A program made the position numbers and the translations under genes. The notes beneath the pieces are model-generated. The model was not told the DNA's origin. It was given only the letters and a program-made list of their open reading frames with translations, and searched no databases. Shown one piece after another: positions 8,627-17,572 of a stretch of DNA of 64,000 bases (position 1 is its first letter; every line of letters starts with the position of its first letter). This stretch comes from Lachnospiraceae bacterium (GTDB lineage Bacteria > Bacillota_A > Clostridia > Lachnospirales > Lachnospiraceae): NCBI GenBank assembly GCA_900764695.1, contig CAAFOY010000097.1, forward strand, positions 1 to 64,000. Reading direction: 5' to 3'.

Positions 8627-10174
8627 ATGGAAAAAAATAAAATCAAAAAAATAGCGTTAATTTTTAATATTTTACAGGTAATTGCACTTGCAGTATTTGA
8701 GGTAGTGCTTTTCAGACTTGTATCATACAAAAATAAATTAATATTAGATTATGTACCTGCTAAATATTTTATAATCTTAGAAGTTGTTCTTGTGGCAATA
8801 ACTATTATTCCTTTTCTAATAAGAAAGGGAAAGAAAACATCAATTATTTCTATGGTTATATCTATATTAATGGCAATAGTGTTATTTGCAACTTCAATTT
8901 TGGGAGTGGTTTATGATAAGGACATTAAAAATGTTTTAAACAAGGCAGATCAGACCATAGATGATGTGGTAGAAAACTCTAAACTTTCAACTGAGGAATA
9001 TGGTGTATATATTCTAAAGAGTGATAAGGCAGAAGAACTAAAGGATATTGAAAATTATAATTTAGGATACAACCTATCTTATGCAAAAGACGAAACAGAT
9101 TCAGTATTAAAAGACGTTCTCGCAAAAGCTAACAATAAGCTTATTGCCAATGAATATGACGATTTACTTAAAATGGCAGATGAACTTTTGAATACTGAAA
9201 AAACTGCATTTATTTTTAATCAGGCAATGTTAGATCTTATTGAAAATGCAGGCGATGATACAAATGATGGTAAGAATAATGGAATTTATAAAAACTTTAC
9301 CAACAAGATTAAATGTATTTATGTAGTAAATGTAAAAACTGCCGTAAAGGAATATGGTGGAGATAAGAATGTTACAAAAGAATGCTTTAATGTGTATATT
9401 AGCGGTATAGACACAGAAGGGGATGTAACAGTAAAGAGTAGAAGTGATGTTAATATTATAATGTCAATTAATCCTGTTACACATCAAGTATTGTTACTTT
9501 CGACACCTAGAGATTACTATGTGCCATTATCCATTTCTAATGGAGTAAAGGACAAACTTACTCATGCAGGAAATTATGGAATAAATGTCTCAATGGATAC
9601 TCTTGAAATGCTTTATGATATTAAGCTGGATTATTTTATTCGATTAAACTTTACAGGCTTTGTAGATATTATTGATGCTCTTGGAGGCATTGATGTTGTG
9701 TCAGATTATTCTTTCTCAACACATGGATATAGCTATAGTGAAGGATTAAACAGTAATTTAAGTGGTATTCAGGCATTGTGGTTTGCAAGAGAAAGACATG
9801 CGTTTGCAGAGGGCGATAATCAAAGAGGACGTGATCAGATGAAAGTTATTGAGGCAGTTATTAAGAAAGCCCAGTCATCAGCGTTACTTAACAATTATGA
9901 TGAGATTTTTGCAAATATAAGCAAGAGTTTCCAAACTAATATGCCTAAAAAAGACATTAAGGCTCTTGTAAAATATCAGCTTAATGAAACACCTAATTGG
10001 AAAGTTGTTTCTACAAGTGTTACAGGAACAGGAAGATCAGATGTAACATATTCAGTTCCAAATTCAAGAGCATATGTAATGGATCCTGATGAAAATTCTG
10101 TAAATGAAGCAAAGAAGTTATTACAGAAGATTCAGAATAACAAAAAAATAAAAGTTAAAACAACAACTGAATAA
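8627..10174 (+). CDS. LytR-CpsA-Psr (LCP) family protein
   Basis: Membrane enzyme family that transfers glycopolymers such as teichoic acids or capsules from lipid carriers to peptidoglycan. The start chosen is ATG 8627 behind GGAGGA, giving 515 residues; longer versions would run back over the dpaA promoter. Three hydrophobic segments occupy about residues 5-90. The extracellular LCP domain has LSTPRDYYVPL (pyrophosphate-binding Arg), KLTHAGNYG, LGGIDV and ARERHAFAEGDNQRGRDQMKVI. An extended -10 (TGATATACT) lies near 8542-8550, but a -35 is weak. The context suggests cell-envelope assembly. Confidence 0.9.
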   Translation: MEKNKIKKIALIFNILQVIALAVFEVVLFRLVSYKNKLILDYVPAKYFIILEVVLVAITIIPFLIRKGKKTSIISMVISILMAIVLFATSILGVVYDKDIKNVLNKADQTIDDVVENSKLSTEEYGVYILKSDKAEELKDIENYNLGYNLSYAKDETDSVLKDVLAKANNKLIANEYDDLLKMADELLNTEKTAFIFNQAMLDLIENAGDDTNDGKNNGIYKNFTNKIKCIYVVNVKTAVKEYGGDKNVTKECFNVYISGIDTEGDVTVKSRSDVNIIMSINPVTHQVLLLSTPRDYYVPLSISNGVKDKLTHAGNYGINVSMDTLEMLYDIKLDYFIRLNFTGFVDIIDALGGIDVVSDYSFSTHGYSYSEGLNSNLSGIQALWFARERHAFAEGDNQRGRDQMKVIEAVIKKAQSSALLNNYDEIFANISKSFQTNMPKKDIKALVKYQLNETPNWKVVSTSVTGTGRSDVTYSVPNSRAYVMDPDENSVNEAKKLLQKIQNNKKIKVKTTTE

Positions 10175-10227
10175 TAAAAGTTGTTGTTGAAATCAAATAT
10201 TATCCCCCTTTTTATAATATTTGATTT
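10161..10227 (+). terminator. Two consecutive AT-rich hairpins after the LCP gene
   Basis: CAACAACT pairs with AGTTGTTG across the stop codon. Next, AAATCAAATATTAT (10190-10203) pairs perfectly with ATAATATTTGATTT (10214-10227) around a loop of C and T. There is no clear T-run after the second stem, so it may be a weak terminator or attenuator before the next gene. A third small hairpin (TATGTTT/AAACATA, about 10260-10279) lies just before the next ribosome binding site. Confidence 0.45.
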
Positions 10228-10294
10228 ATAAAGGTACTATGGATTTAATCTTAAGATTTATGTTTTGTTAGAAACATAGCGCAGGAGGAAAAAT

Positions 10295-13200
10295 ATGAAT
10301 AAGGATTACATTGAAAACTTTGACGATTTTAGTGATAAAGAAGAAATCAAATTGATTTCAACTAAAGCTAATACACTTAAAGTTTTGGAAGAAAGAATTA
10401 CTAAGGCTAAAGTTGAGCCTATGCTAATTATTATTGCCCGGGATTATCGTATGAATAAAAGCGAGATGGCAAACGAAATCAGTAAGACTTTCAAAGGCGA
10501 AAAGATAGTTATCAGAAGTTCATCAACCAATGAAGACTGTCTGAAAAAATCTAATGCAGGCCATTATACAAGTGTATTGGATGTGGATTCATCTGATACT
10601 TCAAATATAATAAGCGCTATTGATATTGTGTTGGAATCTTATTTTTCTGATATGGATGATATATCAGAACAGCAGGTTTTAATACAGCACCAGGCAGTTG
10701 ACGTGGCATATTGTGGTGTTTTGTTTACCTATGATATTCAGGGACAAAGACCATATTATCTTATTAATTATGATGACACCGGTTCCACAGATTTAGTAAC
10801 AAGTGGTAGGGGTGGAAAGACATTATGGATTGCCAGAAATATTGAACTTTCACAGCTTGAAGAGCAGTGGAGAAATCTTATTGTTGCAATAGATGAAATT
10901 GAGAATATTTTTAAGATTCCCCTTGATATTGAGTTTGCGGTAAATAAGAATAATGAAGTTATTATTTTTCAGGCAAGACCTTTGGTTGCCAATTTCTCGA
11001 ATATTAAGAATGTTCAGGGAACAATTAAGAATTTTTATGGGAAAATAGAAGATTTAAAATGTGAATATAAAGATATAAAAAGCGTAATTGATGGTAAAAA
11101 TATGATGTTTTCCGATATGGCTTTTTGGAATCCTTCTGAGATTATAGGTACAAGTCCCCGTACTTTGGACTATTCATTGTACAGATATATTATTACTTCA
11201 GAAGCTTGGAACCAGGGGCTTGTTCCGATGGGATACAGACAGCTTAATGATGAGTTAATGTATCAGATAGGAATTAAGCCATACATTAGTCTTGATTATT
11301 CTTTTTATTCATTAACACCTTCAAAGATAGACGAAAAACTTGCCACAAAACTTGTGGAATTCTATAAGAAGAAGCTGAAAAAGGATACAACGGCACATGA
11401 TAAAATTGAGTTTGAAATTGTTTATTCAAACTTTGATTTTAACACTGAAAACAGAACAAAAGAATTACTGGATAACGGTTTTTCAAAAGAAGAAAGACAG
11501 CAGATTTTAGAGTCATTAAAAGAACTTACGGTAACAAACATTAAGAATCATAAACAGATTTCAGAAAGTGATAATGAAGACATTAAACACTTAGAAAAAA
11601 CCCGTAAACACATTGTTGAAAACGATATGGAATCAGAGGATGTTAACAAGATAGTTGAAGATATTCTGGAACTTTTGGAAGATATTAGAATTTATGGAAC
11701 ACCTCAGTTTACAAGACAGGCAAGAATGGCATTTATTGCAAGAGCTTTTTGCAGTTCATTAGTTGATTCAGGATGGTTTACAAAGAATGAAATAGATCAG
11801 TTTATGAAATCTATTGCAACTGTATCTTCTAAGTTTGAACAGGATTATCAGAAGTTCTCAGTTGGGAAAATGAGCCGAAATGAATTTAACAATAAATACG
11901 GACATTTAAGAAGCGGCACTTATGATATTAGAACAGATAGTTATAACCAGATGGTTTTCAGACCGGCAGTAGGTCATAATAAAGTTCAAAAAGTTAAAGA
12001 AGAATTTGAAGGACTTAACAGTGAAAAACTTAAAGAAGCTTTAAAATCAATAGGTTTAGATGTTACACCTAAAGATTTTAATCTGTTTTTAAGAACTTCA
12101 ATTGAAGGCAGAGAATTCTTTAAGTTTGAATTTACTAAGTCACTAAGTTTAGTACTTGATTTAATACAGATGTTAGGTAAACTCCTTGACATTGACAGAA
12201 AAGATTTATCATGGATTTCAGCTTATGATTTTAAAGAATGTTTTTACTTGAACAATGAACAAATGGGTAAAAAATTAAATGCTATTATTGTTAATAATAA
12301 AAAACATTATGATAAATATTTAAATGCCATTTTGCCTGATGTTATTCTTGATATTACAAGTGTTTCTGTTATTCCTGTTAATGAGGCACGTCCTAACTTT
12401 ATTACCTCTAAAAAGGTCGAAGGTGAAGTTGTTAATCTTGAACTTGAAACAGATGAAGACCTTATGGACAAGATTGTTATGATTCCTAAAGCTGATCCGG
12501 GATATGAATGGATTTTTACAAAGGGAATTAAAGGCTTTATTACAAAGTATGGCGGTGTGGCATCACACATGGCAATACGTTGCGCTGAGTTTGAAATTCC
12601 CGCAGCAATTGGATGTGGTGAGAAGATTTACGATTATGCGTCAAAAATCAACTATATGGAACTTGATTGTGCCAACGGTATAATTAAAGAAGGTTTACAA
12701 TGTGAGGATTTAAGAGCACTTATTACCCAGCGTGAAGGTGTAAATCAGTATGGAGATCCTACAGATGTATTGGAAGCAGCATATATAAGGTTCTATGAGT
12801 TACTTGGTTTTATTCCACAGCCTGCTTCTAACCACGTTAAAAACGTCGGCAAGTTATTTGAACGTCAGTGTGATTTATTAATTGTAGCCGGTGGAGGTGC
12901 TCTTCCTGTGAAATATTATGACAGACCTCATAATGAAGAACTACAGCCATACAGAGATGTAATGGAAGAAAAACTTATAAAACATTGTATTGGAGAAGGT
13001 ATTCCTATTATTGCAACCTGTAGGGGAATGCAGTATATGAATGTTTTGTTTGGAGGAAAATTATTGTATCATCCTGAATTAAAGGTTGAGAGACCACGTT
13101 CAGTAGACCATGAGGTTTATCTTGTTGAAGAAGACAGAACAATATGGGTTAATAATTTCCATAAAGATGTTATTCCGATAGATGGGCTGGCATCTTGTTT

Positions 13201-13369
13201 TAAACCACTTGCAATTGACAGGGAAAATCAGACAATTGAAGCTTTCGGTTCTGATGAGATGAAAGTTTTGGCATTGCAGTGGCATCCTGAAAGAAAATTT
13301 GAAACAGCAAATGCTTTGGAAGAAACAAGAAAGTTAGTTGTTAATTTTATTCAGAAACACATTAAATAG
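10295..13369 (+). CDS. PEP-synthase-like kinase fused to a class I amidotransferase; putative glutamine kinase/gamma-glutamyl hydrolase
   Basis: A 1,024-residue fusion. Residues 1 to about 240 are a PPDK/PEP-synthase ATP-grasp domain (IVIRSSSTNED, IFQARPLV). A central region starts with FWNPSEIIGTSPRTLDYSLY, typical of PEP-synthase-like enzymes related to glutamine kinase. About 700-795 is the swivelling phosphohistidine domain, YGGVASHMA with H758. Residues from about 815 are a class I glutamine amidotransferase of peptidase C26 type: ATCRGMQ with C909, and QWHPE with H997 and E999. In Campylobacter jejuni, Cj1418 (glutamine kinase) and Cj1417 (gamma-glutamyl-CDP-amidate hydrolase) are adjacent separate genes of phosphoramidate biosynthesis, and this protein has the matching domain order. 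No cytidylyltransferase is nearby, so the substrate is unproven. The start is preceded by AGGAGG. Confidence 0.8.
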   Translation: MNKDYIENFDDFSDKEEIKLISTKANTLKVLEERITKAKVEPMLIIIARDYRMNKSEMANEISKTFKGEKIVIRSSSTNEDCLKKSNAGHYTSVLDVDSSDTSNIISAIDIVLESYFSDMDDISEQQVLIQHQAVDVAYCGVLFTYDIQGQRPYYLINYDDTGSTDLVTSGRGGKTLWIARNIELSQLEEQWRNLIVAIDEIENIFKIPLDIEFAVNKNNEVIIFQARPLVANFSNIKNVQGTIKNFYGKIEDLKCEYKDIKSVIDGKNMMFSDMAFWNPSEIIGTSPRTLDYSLYRYIITSEAWNQGLVPMGYRQLNDELMYQIGIKPYISLDYSFYSLTPSKIDEKLATKLVEFYKKKLKKDTTAHDKIEFEIVYSNFDFNTENRTKELLDNGFSKEERQQILESLKELTVTNIKNHKQISESDNEDIKHLEKTRKHIVENDMESEDVNKIVEDILELLEDIRIYGTPQFTRQARMAFIARAFCSSLVDSGWFTKNEIDQFMKSIATVSSKFEQDYQKFSVGKMSRNEFNNKYGHLRSGTYDIRTDSYNQMVFRPAVGHNKVQKVKEEFEGLNSEKLKEALKSIGLDVTPKDFNLFLRTSIEGREFFKFEFTKSLSLVLDLIQMLGKLLDIDRKDLSWISAYDFKECFYLNNEQMGKKLNAIIVNNKKHYDKYLNAILPDVILDITSVSVIPVNEARPNFITSKKVEGEVVNLELETDEDLMDKIVMIPKADPGYEWIFTKGIKGFITKYGGVASHMAIRCAEFEIPAAIGCGEKIYDYASKINYMELDCANGIIKEGLQCEDLRALITQREGVNQYGDPTDVLEAAYIRFYELLGFIPQPASNHVKNVGKLFERQCDLLIVAGGGALPVKYYDRPHNEELQPYRDVMEEKLIKHCIGEGIPIIATCRGMQYMNVLFGGKLLYHPELKVERPRSVDHEVYLVEEDRTIWVNNFHKDVIPIDGLASCFKPLAIDRENQTIEAFGSDEMKVLALQWHPERKFETANALEETRKLVVNFIQKHIK

Positions 13370-13399
13370 TATTTTATTCAGATTATATTTTGATATTTT

Positions 13400-13430
13400 T
13401 AAAGCTCCATTTGAAAAAGTGGGGCTTTTG
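13400..13430 (+). terminator. Rho-independent terminator
   Basis: AAAGCTCCA pairs with TGGGGCTTT (wobbles included) and is followed by a short T-run. It closes the fusion gene. Confidence 0.6.
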
Positions 13431-13477
13431 TAATATATTTACATAAAAGCGATTAGAAATGACAGATTGGAGAATTT

Positions 13478-13777
13478 ATGGAAGAAAAATTAAAATACTG
13501 GAGTAAAAGATATAAATTAAAAGATTTAGTAATATGTGGATATCAGGGAGGATATCCTATGATACAGTTTAAAAGAGAAGAGGATATGAGTGTTCCGCAT
13601 ATGTCAAAATATGAGATTAATAAAGTTTTGCGAAGCGCTGAAATGAAAGGTGGAGTAAGACTTGGTGTAGCATTTAACCTTAGAAGAACTGCTTTTTTAC
13701 TTGTTAATGAAGATACTATTGTAATATGTGGTCATGAATATGTTTTAGATGTTATTCTTGAAAAATTATTTGGATAG
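13478..13777 (+). CDS. Small protein of unknown function
   Basis: A 99-residue protein with ATG behind TTGGAG. It is soluble, with no signal or membrane segment, and has mixed charge. Visible segments include VICGYQGGYPMIQF and RLGVAFNLRRTAFLLV, suggesting a compact alpha/beta fold. I do not recognise a family. It sits between a terminator and the WalR-like box of the 3D-domain gene, and seems to be transcribed alone or by read-through. Coding status rests on the good ribosome binding site and codon use like its neighbours. Confidence 0.65.
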   Translation: MEEKLKYWSKRYKLKDLVICGYQGGYPMIQFKREEDMSVPHMSKYEINKVLRSAEMKGGVRLGVAFNLRRTAFLLVNEDTIVICGHEYVLDVILEKLFG

Positions 13778-13822
13778 AAAATCGACAAAAAGGTTAAAAA
13801 AATATTGCATAAGACATATGAA

Positions 13823-13839
13823 TGTAACATATTTGTAAC
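13823..13839 (+). promoter_or_regulatory. WalR (YycF)-like operator
   Basis: TGTAAC-N5-TGTAAC (13823-13828 and 13834-13839) matches the TGTWAH-N5-TGTWAH consensus of the essential response regulator WalR. A third TGTAAC lies at 13855-13860, 21 nt further on and inside the promoter spacer. The boxes lie just upstream of the -35 of a 3D-domain wall gene, a known class of WalR target (Bacillus yocH). Confidence 0.6.
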
Positions 13840-13845
13840 ATTCTC

Positions 13846-13874
13846 TTGACATTCTGTAACAGTTGGTGTATATT
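13846..13874 (+). promoter_or_regulatory. Sigma-A promoter of the 3D-domain gene
   Basis: TTGACA (13846-13851), 17 nt, TATATT (13869-13874). Near-consensus. Confidence 0.85.
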
Positions 13875-13917
13875 TATACTCGCAAGCCACAAAAGTGGAA
13901 AGAAAAGGAGTATAGAT

Positions 13918-14646
13918 ATGAGAAAAATAAGACTCATTGCTGAGGCTGTTTGTCTAATCACATCAATGACAATTACACCTGTTGTAACGTCAGTTGAGAA
14001 GAATGACAGTATGGTAGTGGAAACTGTAGCAGAAGCTAGTCAGACACCGGTACTTAAATCAGCAAATGTGATACCAATTTTACAATCAGAAGATACTACT
14101 AATTCTCTTAAACTTAAAGGTCTTGATAATGATCAGGTTAATACAGAGATTGTAAAAGAAACAATTGGAGGTTCAGCATTTATTTTGAAAGCATCTGAAG
14201 ATGATGCAAATGAAACTTCAGAAGAAACAAACAAACTTGAGAATGAAAACAAATCCAATAATAAGGATGCAAACAATAAAAAGTCTAAGAAAGACGGAAA
14301 GAAATCTAAAAAGAAGAAGGCTAAGAAGAAATCTTCTTCAAAATCTAAATCAAAATATAAAAGTCTTGGAACTTTTAAAATAACAGGTTATTGCTCATGT
14401 GCAGCATGCTGTGGGAAGACAACAGGTATTACGGCATCAGGAACAAGAGCAACAGCAGGCAGAACAATTGCTGCTGACACTTCAAGATTTCCTTTTGGAA
14501 CAAAGTTGAAGTTCAATGGAAACACTTACACAGTTGAAGACAGAGGTGGAGCAATTAGAGGAAACAGAATTGACCTTTATTTTAGTTCACACAGTGAAGC
14601 TCTTGCCTGGGGTGTAAGATATATGGAAGTTTTAGTAGAAAAATAA
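13918..14646 (+). CDS. Secreted 3D-domain cell-wall protein
   Basis: The start is ATG 13918, behind AAAAGGAG and downstream of the promoter. A longer frame from 13846 would start inside the -35 box and is rejected. The protein has 242 residues: an N-terminal signal-like hydrophobic stretch (about 4-25), a charged region, a Lys/Ser-rich linker (about 103-150) likely to contact the wall, and a C-terminal 3D domain (about 152-242) with TGYCSCAACCG and VEDRGGAIRGNRIDLYF, which supplies conserved Asp residues. The family includes MltA-like lytic enzymes and YocH-type autolysins. Peptidoglycan cleavage is likely. The WalR-like box upstream suggests control by wall growth. Confidence 0.88.
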   Translation: MRKIRLIAEAVCLITSMTITPVVTSVEKNDSMVVETVAEASQTPVLKSANVIPILQSEDTTNSLKLKGLDNDQVNTEIVKETIGGSAFILKASEDDANETSEETNKLENENKSNNKDANNKKSKKDGKKSKKKKAKKKSSSKSKSKYKSLGTFKITGYCSCAACCGKTTGITASGTRATAGRTIAADTSRFPFGTKLKFNGNTYTVEDRGGAIRGNRIDLYFSSHSEALAWGVRYMEVLVEK

Positions 14647-14723
14647 ATTAGTAGTTAAAAGATAAACTTTTATAAGATGTAATATTCGTATAAAGTTAAA
14701 ATTAAAGAGAATTAAAAGTTAAT

Positions 14724-14775
14724 AAAAGAGGTTTTACTTTAAAGTGAGTTTGGCTTTGGGTAAAGCTTCTTTTTG
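14724..14775 (+). terminator. Terminator after the 3D-domain gene
   Basis: AAAAGAGGTTTTAC pairs with GTAAAGCTTCTTTT (wobble pairs) and is followed by T residues, with a 22-nt loop. Confidence 0.65.
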
Positions 14776-14803
14776 CATTACATTATTATTTCAGGCAAAC
14801 ATA

Positions 14804-14832
14804 TTGAAAAAACAGCATATTTATTGTATAAT
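14804..14832 (+). promoter_or_regulatory. Sigma-A promoter of glnS
   Basis: TTGAAA (14804-14809), 17 nt, TATAAT (14827-14832). No T-box leader is visible in the short 5' region. Confidence 0.8.
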
Positions 14833-14872
14833 TCAATAATTGTGAAAAAATATAATTAACCCGGAGGCTAAA

Positions 14873-16546
14873 ATGGAATTAGAAAACGAAAAGATTGAAT
14901 CAAAAAATTTTATAGAATTAATAATTGATAAAGATTTAGAGGAAGGAAGATTTGACCATGTGCAGACCAGATTTCCACCAGAGCCTAACGGTTATCTTCA
15001 TATAGGACATGCTAAATCAATTCTTTTAAACTATGGTTTAGCAAAGAAGTACAATGGAAAGTTTAATATGAGATTTGATGATACTAATCCTACTAAAGAG
15101 AAGGAAGAGTTCGTGGAATCAATTTTAAAAGATATTAAGTGGCTTGGTGCTGATTGGGAAGACAGATTATTCTTTGCTTCAAATTATTTTGAGCAGATGT
15201 ATGAAGCAGCTATTAAGTTAATTAAGAAAGGTAAAGCATATGTTTGTGACCTTTCTCCTGAAGAAATCAGAGAATACCGTGGTACATTAACTGAGCCGGG
15301 TAAGGATAGTCCATACAGAAACAGATCTGTAGAAGAGAACTTAGAGTTATTTGATAACATGAAAAAGGGTGTTTATAAAGACGGTGAAAAAGTATTAAGA
15401 GCTAAGATTGATATGACGTCACCTAACATTAATATGAGAGATCCAATTATCTATAGAGTTGCTCATATGACGCATCATAAAACAGGAGATAAATGGTGCA
15501 TCTATCCAATGTACGATTTTGCTCATCCAATAGAAGATGCTATTGAGGGGGTAACACATTCTATTTGCACATTAGAGTTTGAAGATCATAGACCTTTGTA
15601 TGACTGGGTAGTTAGAGAATTGGAATATCCTAATCCACCTAGACAGATTGAGTTTGCTAAGTTATATGTAACAAATGTTGTTACAGGTAAAAGATATATT
15701 AAGAAATTAGTTGAAGACGGAATAGTTGACGGATGGGATGACCCAAGACTTGTTTCTATTGCAGCATTGAGAAGACGTGGATTTACTCCTGAGTCAATTA
15801 AGATGTTTGTTGACTTATGTGGAATTTCAAAGAGCCAGAGTTCAGTTGACTATGCAATGCTTGAATATTGTATTAGAGAAGACTTGAAGGCTAAGAAACC
15901 AAGACTTATGGCTGTTCTTGATCCAATTAAGGTTATAATTGACAACTATCCTGAAGATCAGGTTGAATGGTTTGATGTGGTTAACAATGTGGAATGTCCT
16001 GAACTTGGAACAAGAAAGGTTCCTTTCTGTAAGGAGATTTACATTGATAGAGAAGATTTTATGGAAGAACCACCAAAGAAATACTTTAGATTATTCCCTG
16101 GTAACGAAGTAAGACTTATGAATGCATATTTTGTTAAATGTGTAGATTATAAGAAAGACGAAAATGGAAATGTTACAGAGATTCATTGTACTTATGATCC
16201 TGAAACAAGAAGTGGAAGTGGTTTTACAGGACGTAAAGTTAAGGGAACAATCCATTGGGTATCAGCAAGACATGGTGTTAAGTCAGAAGTCAGATTATAT
16301 GAAAATATTGTTGATGAAGAAAAAGGCAAGTTAAATGAAGATGGAACACTTAACTTAAATCCTAATTCATTAACTGTATTAAAAGACTGCTATGTAGAGC
16401 CAAATATTGCAGATGTTAAGCCGGAAGACAAATTCCAGTTTGTAAGACAGGGATACTTCTGTGCAGACTTAAAAGATTATACAAAAGAGAAACCTGTATT
16501 TAACAGAATTGTTTCACTTAAAAGTTCATTTAAGCTACCTAAATAA
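14873..16546 (+). CDS. glnS: Glutaminyl-tRNA synthetase
   Basis: Charges tRNA-Gln with glutamine. The 557 residues include the class I signature HIGHAKSI (about 44-51), RFDDTNP, the catalytic-domain region LEFEDHR, and the WDDPRL motif, followed by the anticodon-binding beta-barrels (DPIKVII onward). The KMSKS loop, MSKRK in Escherichia coli, reads VTGKRY here, so it retains K-R but not the usual Met-Ser. ATG follows a good GGAGG site. It has its own promoter and a terminator hairpin downstream. Confidence 0.95.
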   Translation: MELENEKIESKNFIELIIDKDLEEGRFDHVQTRFPPEPNGYLHIGHAKSILLNYGLAKKYNGKFNMRFDDTNPTKEKEEFVESILKDIKWLGADWEDRLFFASNYFEQMYEAAIKLIKKGKAYVCDLSPEEIREYRGTLTEPGKDSPYRNRSVEENLELFDNMKKGVYKDGEKVLRAKIDMTSPNINMRDPIIYRVAHMTHHKTGDKWCIYPMYDFAHPIEDAIEGVTHSICTLEFEDHRPLYDWVVRELEYPNPPRQIEFAKLYVTNVVTGKRYIKKLVEDGIVDGWDDPRLVSIAALRRRGFTPESIKMFVDLCGISKSQSSVDYAMLEYCIREDLKAKKPRLMAVLDPIKVIIDNYPEDQVEWFDVVNNVECPELGTRKVPFCKEIYIDREDFMEEPPKKYFRLFPGNEVRLMNAYFVKCVDYKKDENGNVTEIHCTYDPETRSGSGFTGRKVKGTIHWVSARHGVKSEVRLYENIVDEEKGKLNEDGTLNLNPNSLTVLKDCYVEPNIADVKPEDKFQFVRQGYFCADLKDYTKEKPVFNRIVSLKSSFKLPK

Positions 16547-16591
16547 AAAGCTTGGACAAAACCAGAGTAAATTGTAAACAGTACTGTGAAT

Positions 16592-16631
16592 TTTGAAAAG
16601 GAGCCACACCGAGGTGTAGCTCCTTTTCAAA
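16592..16631. terminator. Strong hairpin between convergent genes
   Basis: TTTGAAAAGGAGC and GCTCCTTTTCAAA form a long stem, extended by ACACC/GGTGT around GA. It lies between glnS (+) and the minus-strand gene. The T-run is inside the right arm, so it may act in either direction. Confidence 0.75.
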
Positions 16632-16705
16632 TAAAAGAAACGTATAAAAAAATAAAGCATCCAATTAAGAGTAGTTATTTAATTCTCAATCAAATAAGTG
16701 TATTT

Positions 16706-17305
16706 CTATAAATCTTCAACCTCGTCTTTAAGTAGGTCATCACCTTCACCAAGGTCTACGTCATCTTCTGTTTCAACATCTTCATTTACAGCGTCTTCGT
16801 CTACGAAATCATCTTCATTAAAATCATGTGTGTAAACTTCTTCGTAGTCATCTTTTCCAACAAATTCCGAAACAATGTCTTTTGCCTGATTTACAACATT
16901 TTTAACTTTGTCCTTTGCCATCTGAATGTTTTCTTCACCAACTTTTTCTACAAAAACGTCTTTGGCATCCATTGCTTTATCTTTGGCTTCGTCTACCTTA
17001 TCCATTACCTTTTCGATATTTTCTTCACCAACTTTTTCAGTAACAATGTCTTTAACCTTATCAGTTACATCTGCAACCTTGTCAACAGCTTTATCAGTTA
17101 CATCTTTAGCTTTTCTTCTGTTAAAAGTAATTGTGACTTTCTTGTTGCCATCATTGTCATTGCCGGTGTTTACCTGAAAGATTTTTTCATCATCAAAATC
17201 TTCAAAGCCTTCATTTTCGTCTTTTTTATTTTTTACATATAAAGCTCCACCAACTGCAGCACCGGCAACTGCTGCCGCACCTATTATTTTCTTAAAGAAT
17301 CCCAT
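16706..17305 (-). CDS. YtxH-like protein with acidic repeat tail
   Basis: The start is placed at 17305 (MGFFKKIIG), 8 nt after GGAGG. The in-frame ATG at 17320 overlaps that site and is rejected. The protein has 199 residues: a short hydrophobic, glycine/alanine-rich segment at about 5-24 that could anchor or insert in the membrane, then a helical Lys/Asp/Glu/Val-rich body in which EKVGEENI occurs twice, and a very acidic C-terminus. It resembles YtxH or apolipophorin-like stress proteins in composition. The function is unknown. Confidence 0.7.
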   Translation of the reverse strand: MGFFKKIIGAAAVAGAAVGGALYVKNKKDENEGFEDFDDEKIFQVNTGNDNDGNKKVTITFNRRKAKDVTDKAVDKVADVTDKVKDIVTEKVGEENIEKVMDKVDEAKDKAMDAKDVFVEKVGEENIQMAKDKVKNVVNQAKDIVSEFVGKDDYEEVYTHDFNEDDFVDEDAVNEDVETEDDVDLGEGDDLLKDEVEDL

Positions 17306-17572
17306 AGCTATATCCTCCATTTCGGTAAATTGTTAAGATAATTATAATACTATTTTTAACTAAAATAAAGCAATAATACATATTTTTAGAAAAAAACATT
17401 GCCACAAATTGTTGAAATAGCAGGACAAAAATGTTAGTCTACTAAATGGTTAATAAAAAAGAAATTTTTCAGAGAAAAATCAACTCTTTTATAAAAAATC
17501 ATAAATTGAATTTTATTATAAAAGTGAAAATAAAAGTAAATTAGATAAAAAATAAGAAAGGATGAAGAATGT

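Noticed and set aside
14776..14872. T-box leader before glnS
   Set aside because: The distance from promoter to ATG is too short and no T-box antiterminator sequence is visible.
16826..17242. 138-codon plus-strand frame, Phe/Ile-rich, opposite the YtxH-like gene
   Set aside because: Composition reflects the complement of a Lys/Asp-rich gene; no promoter or binding site.
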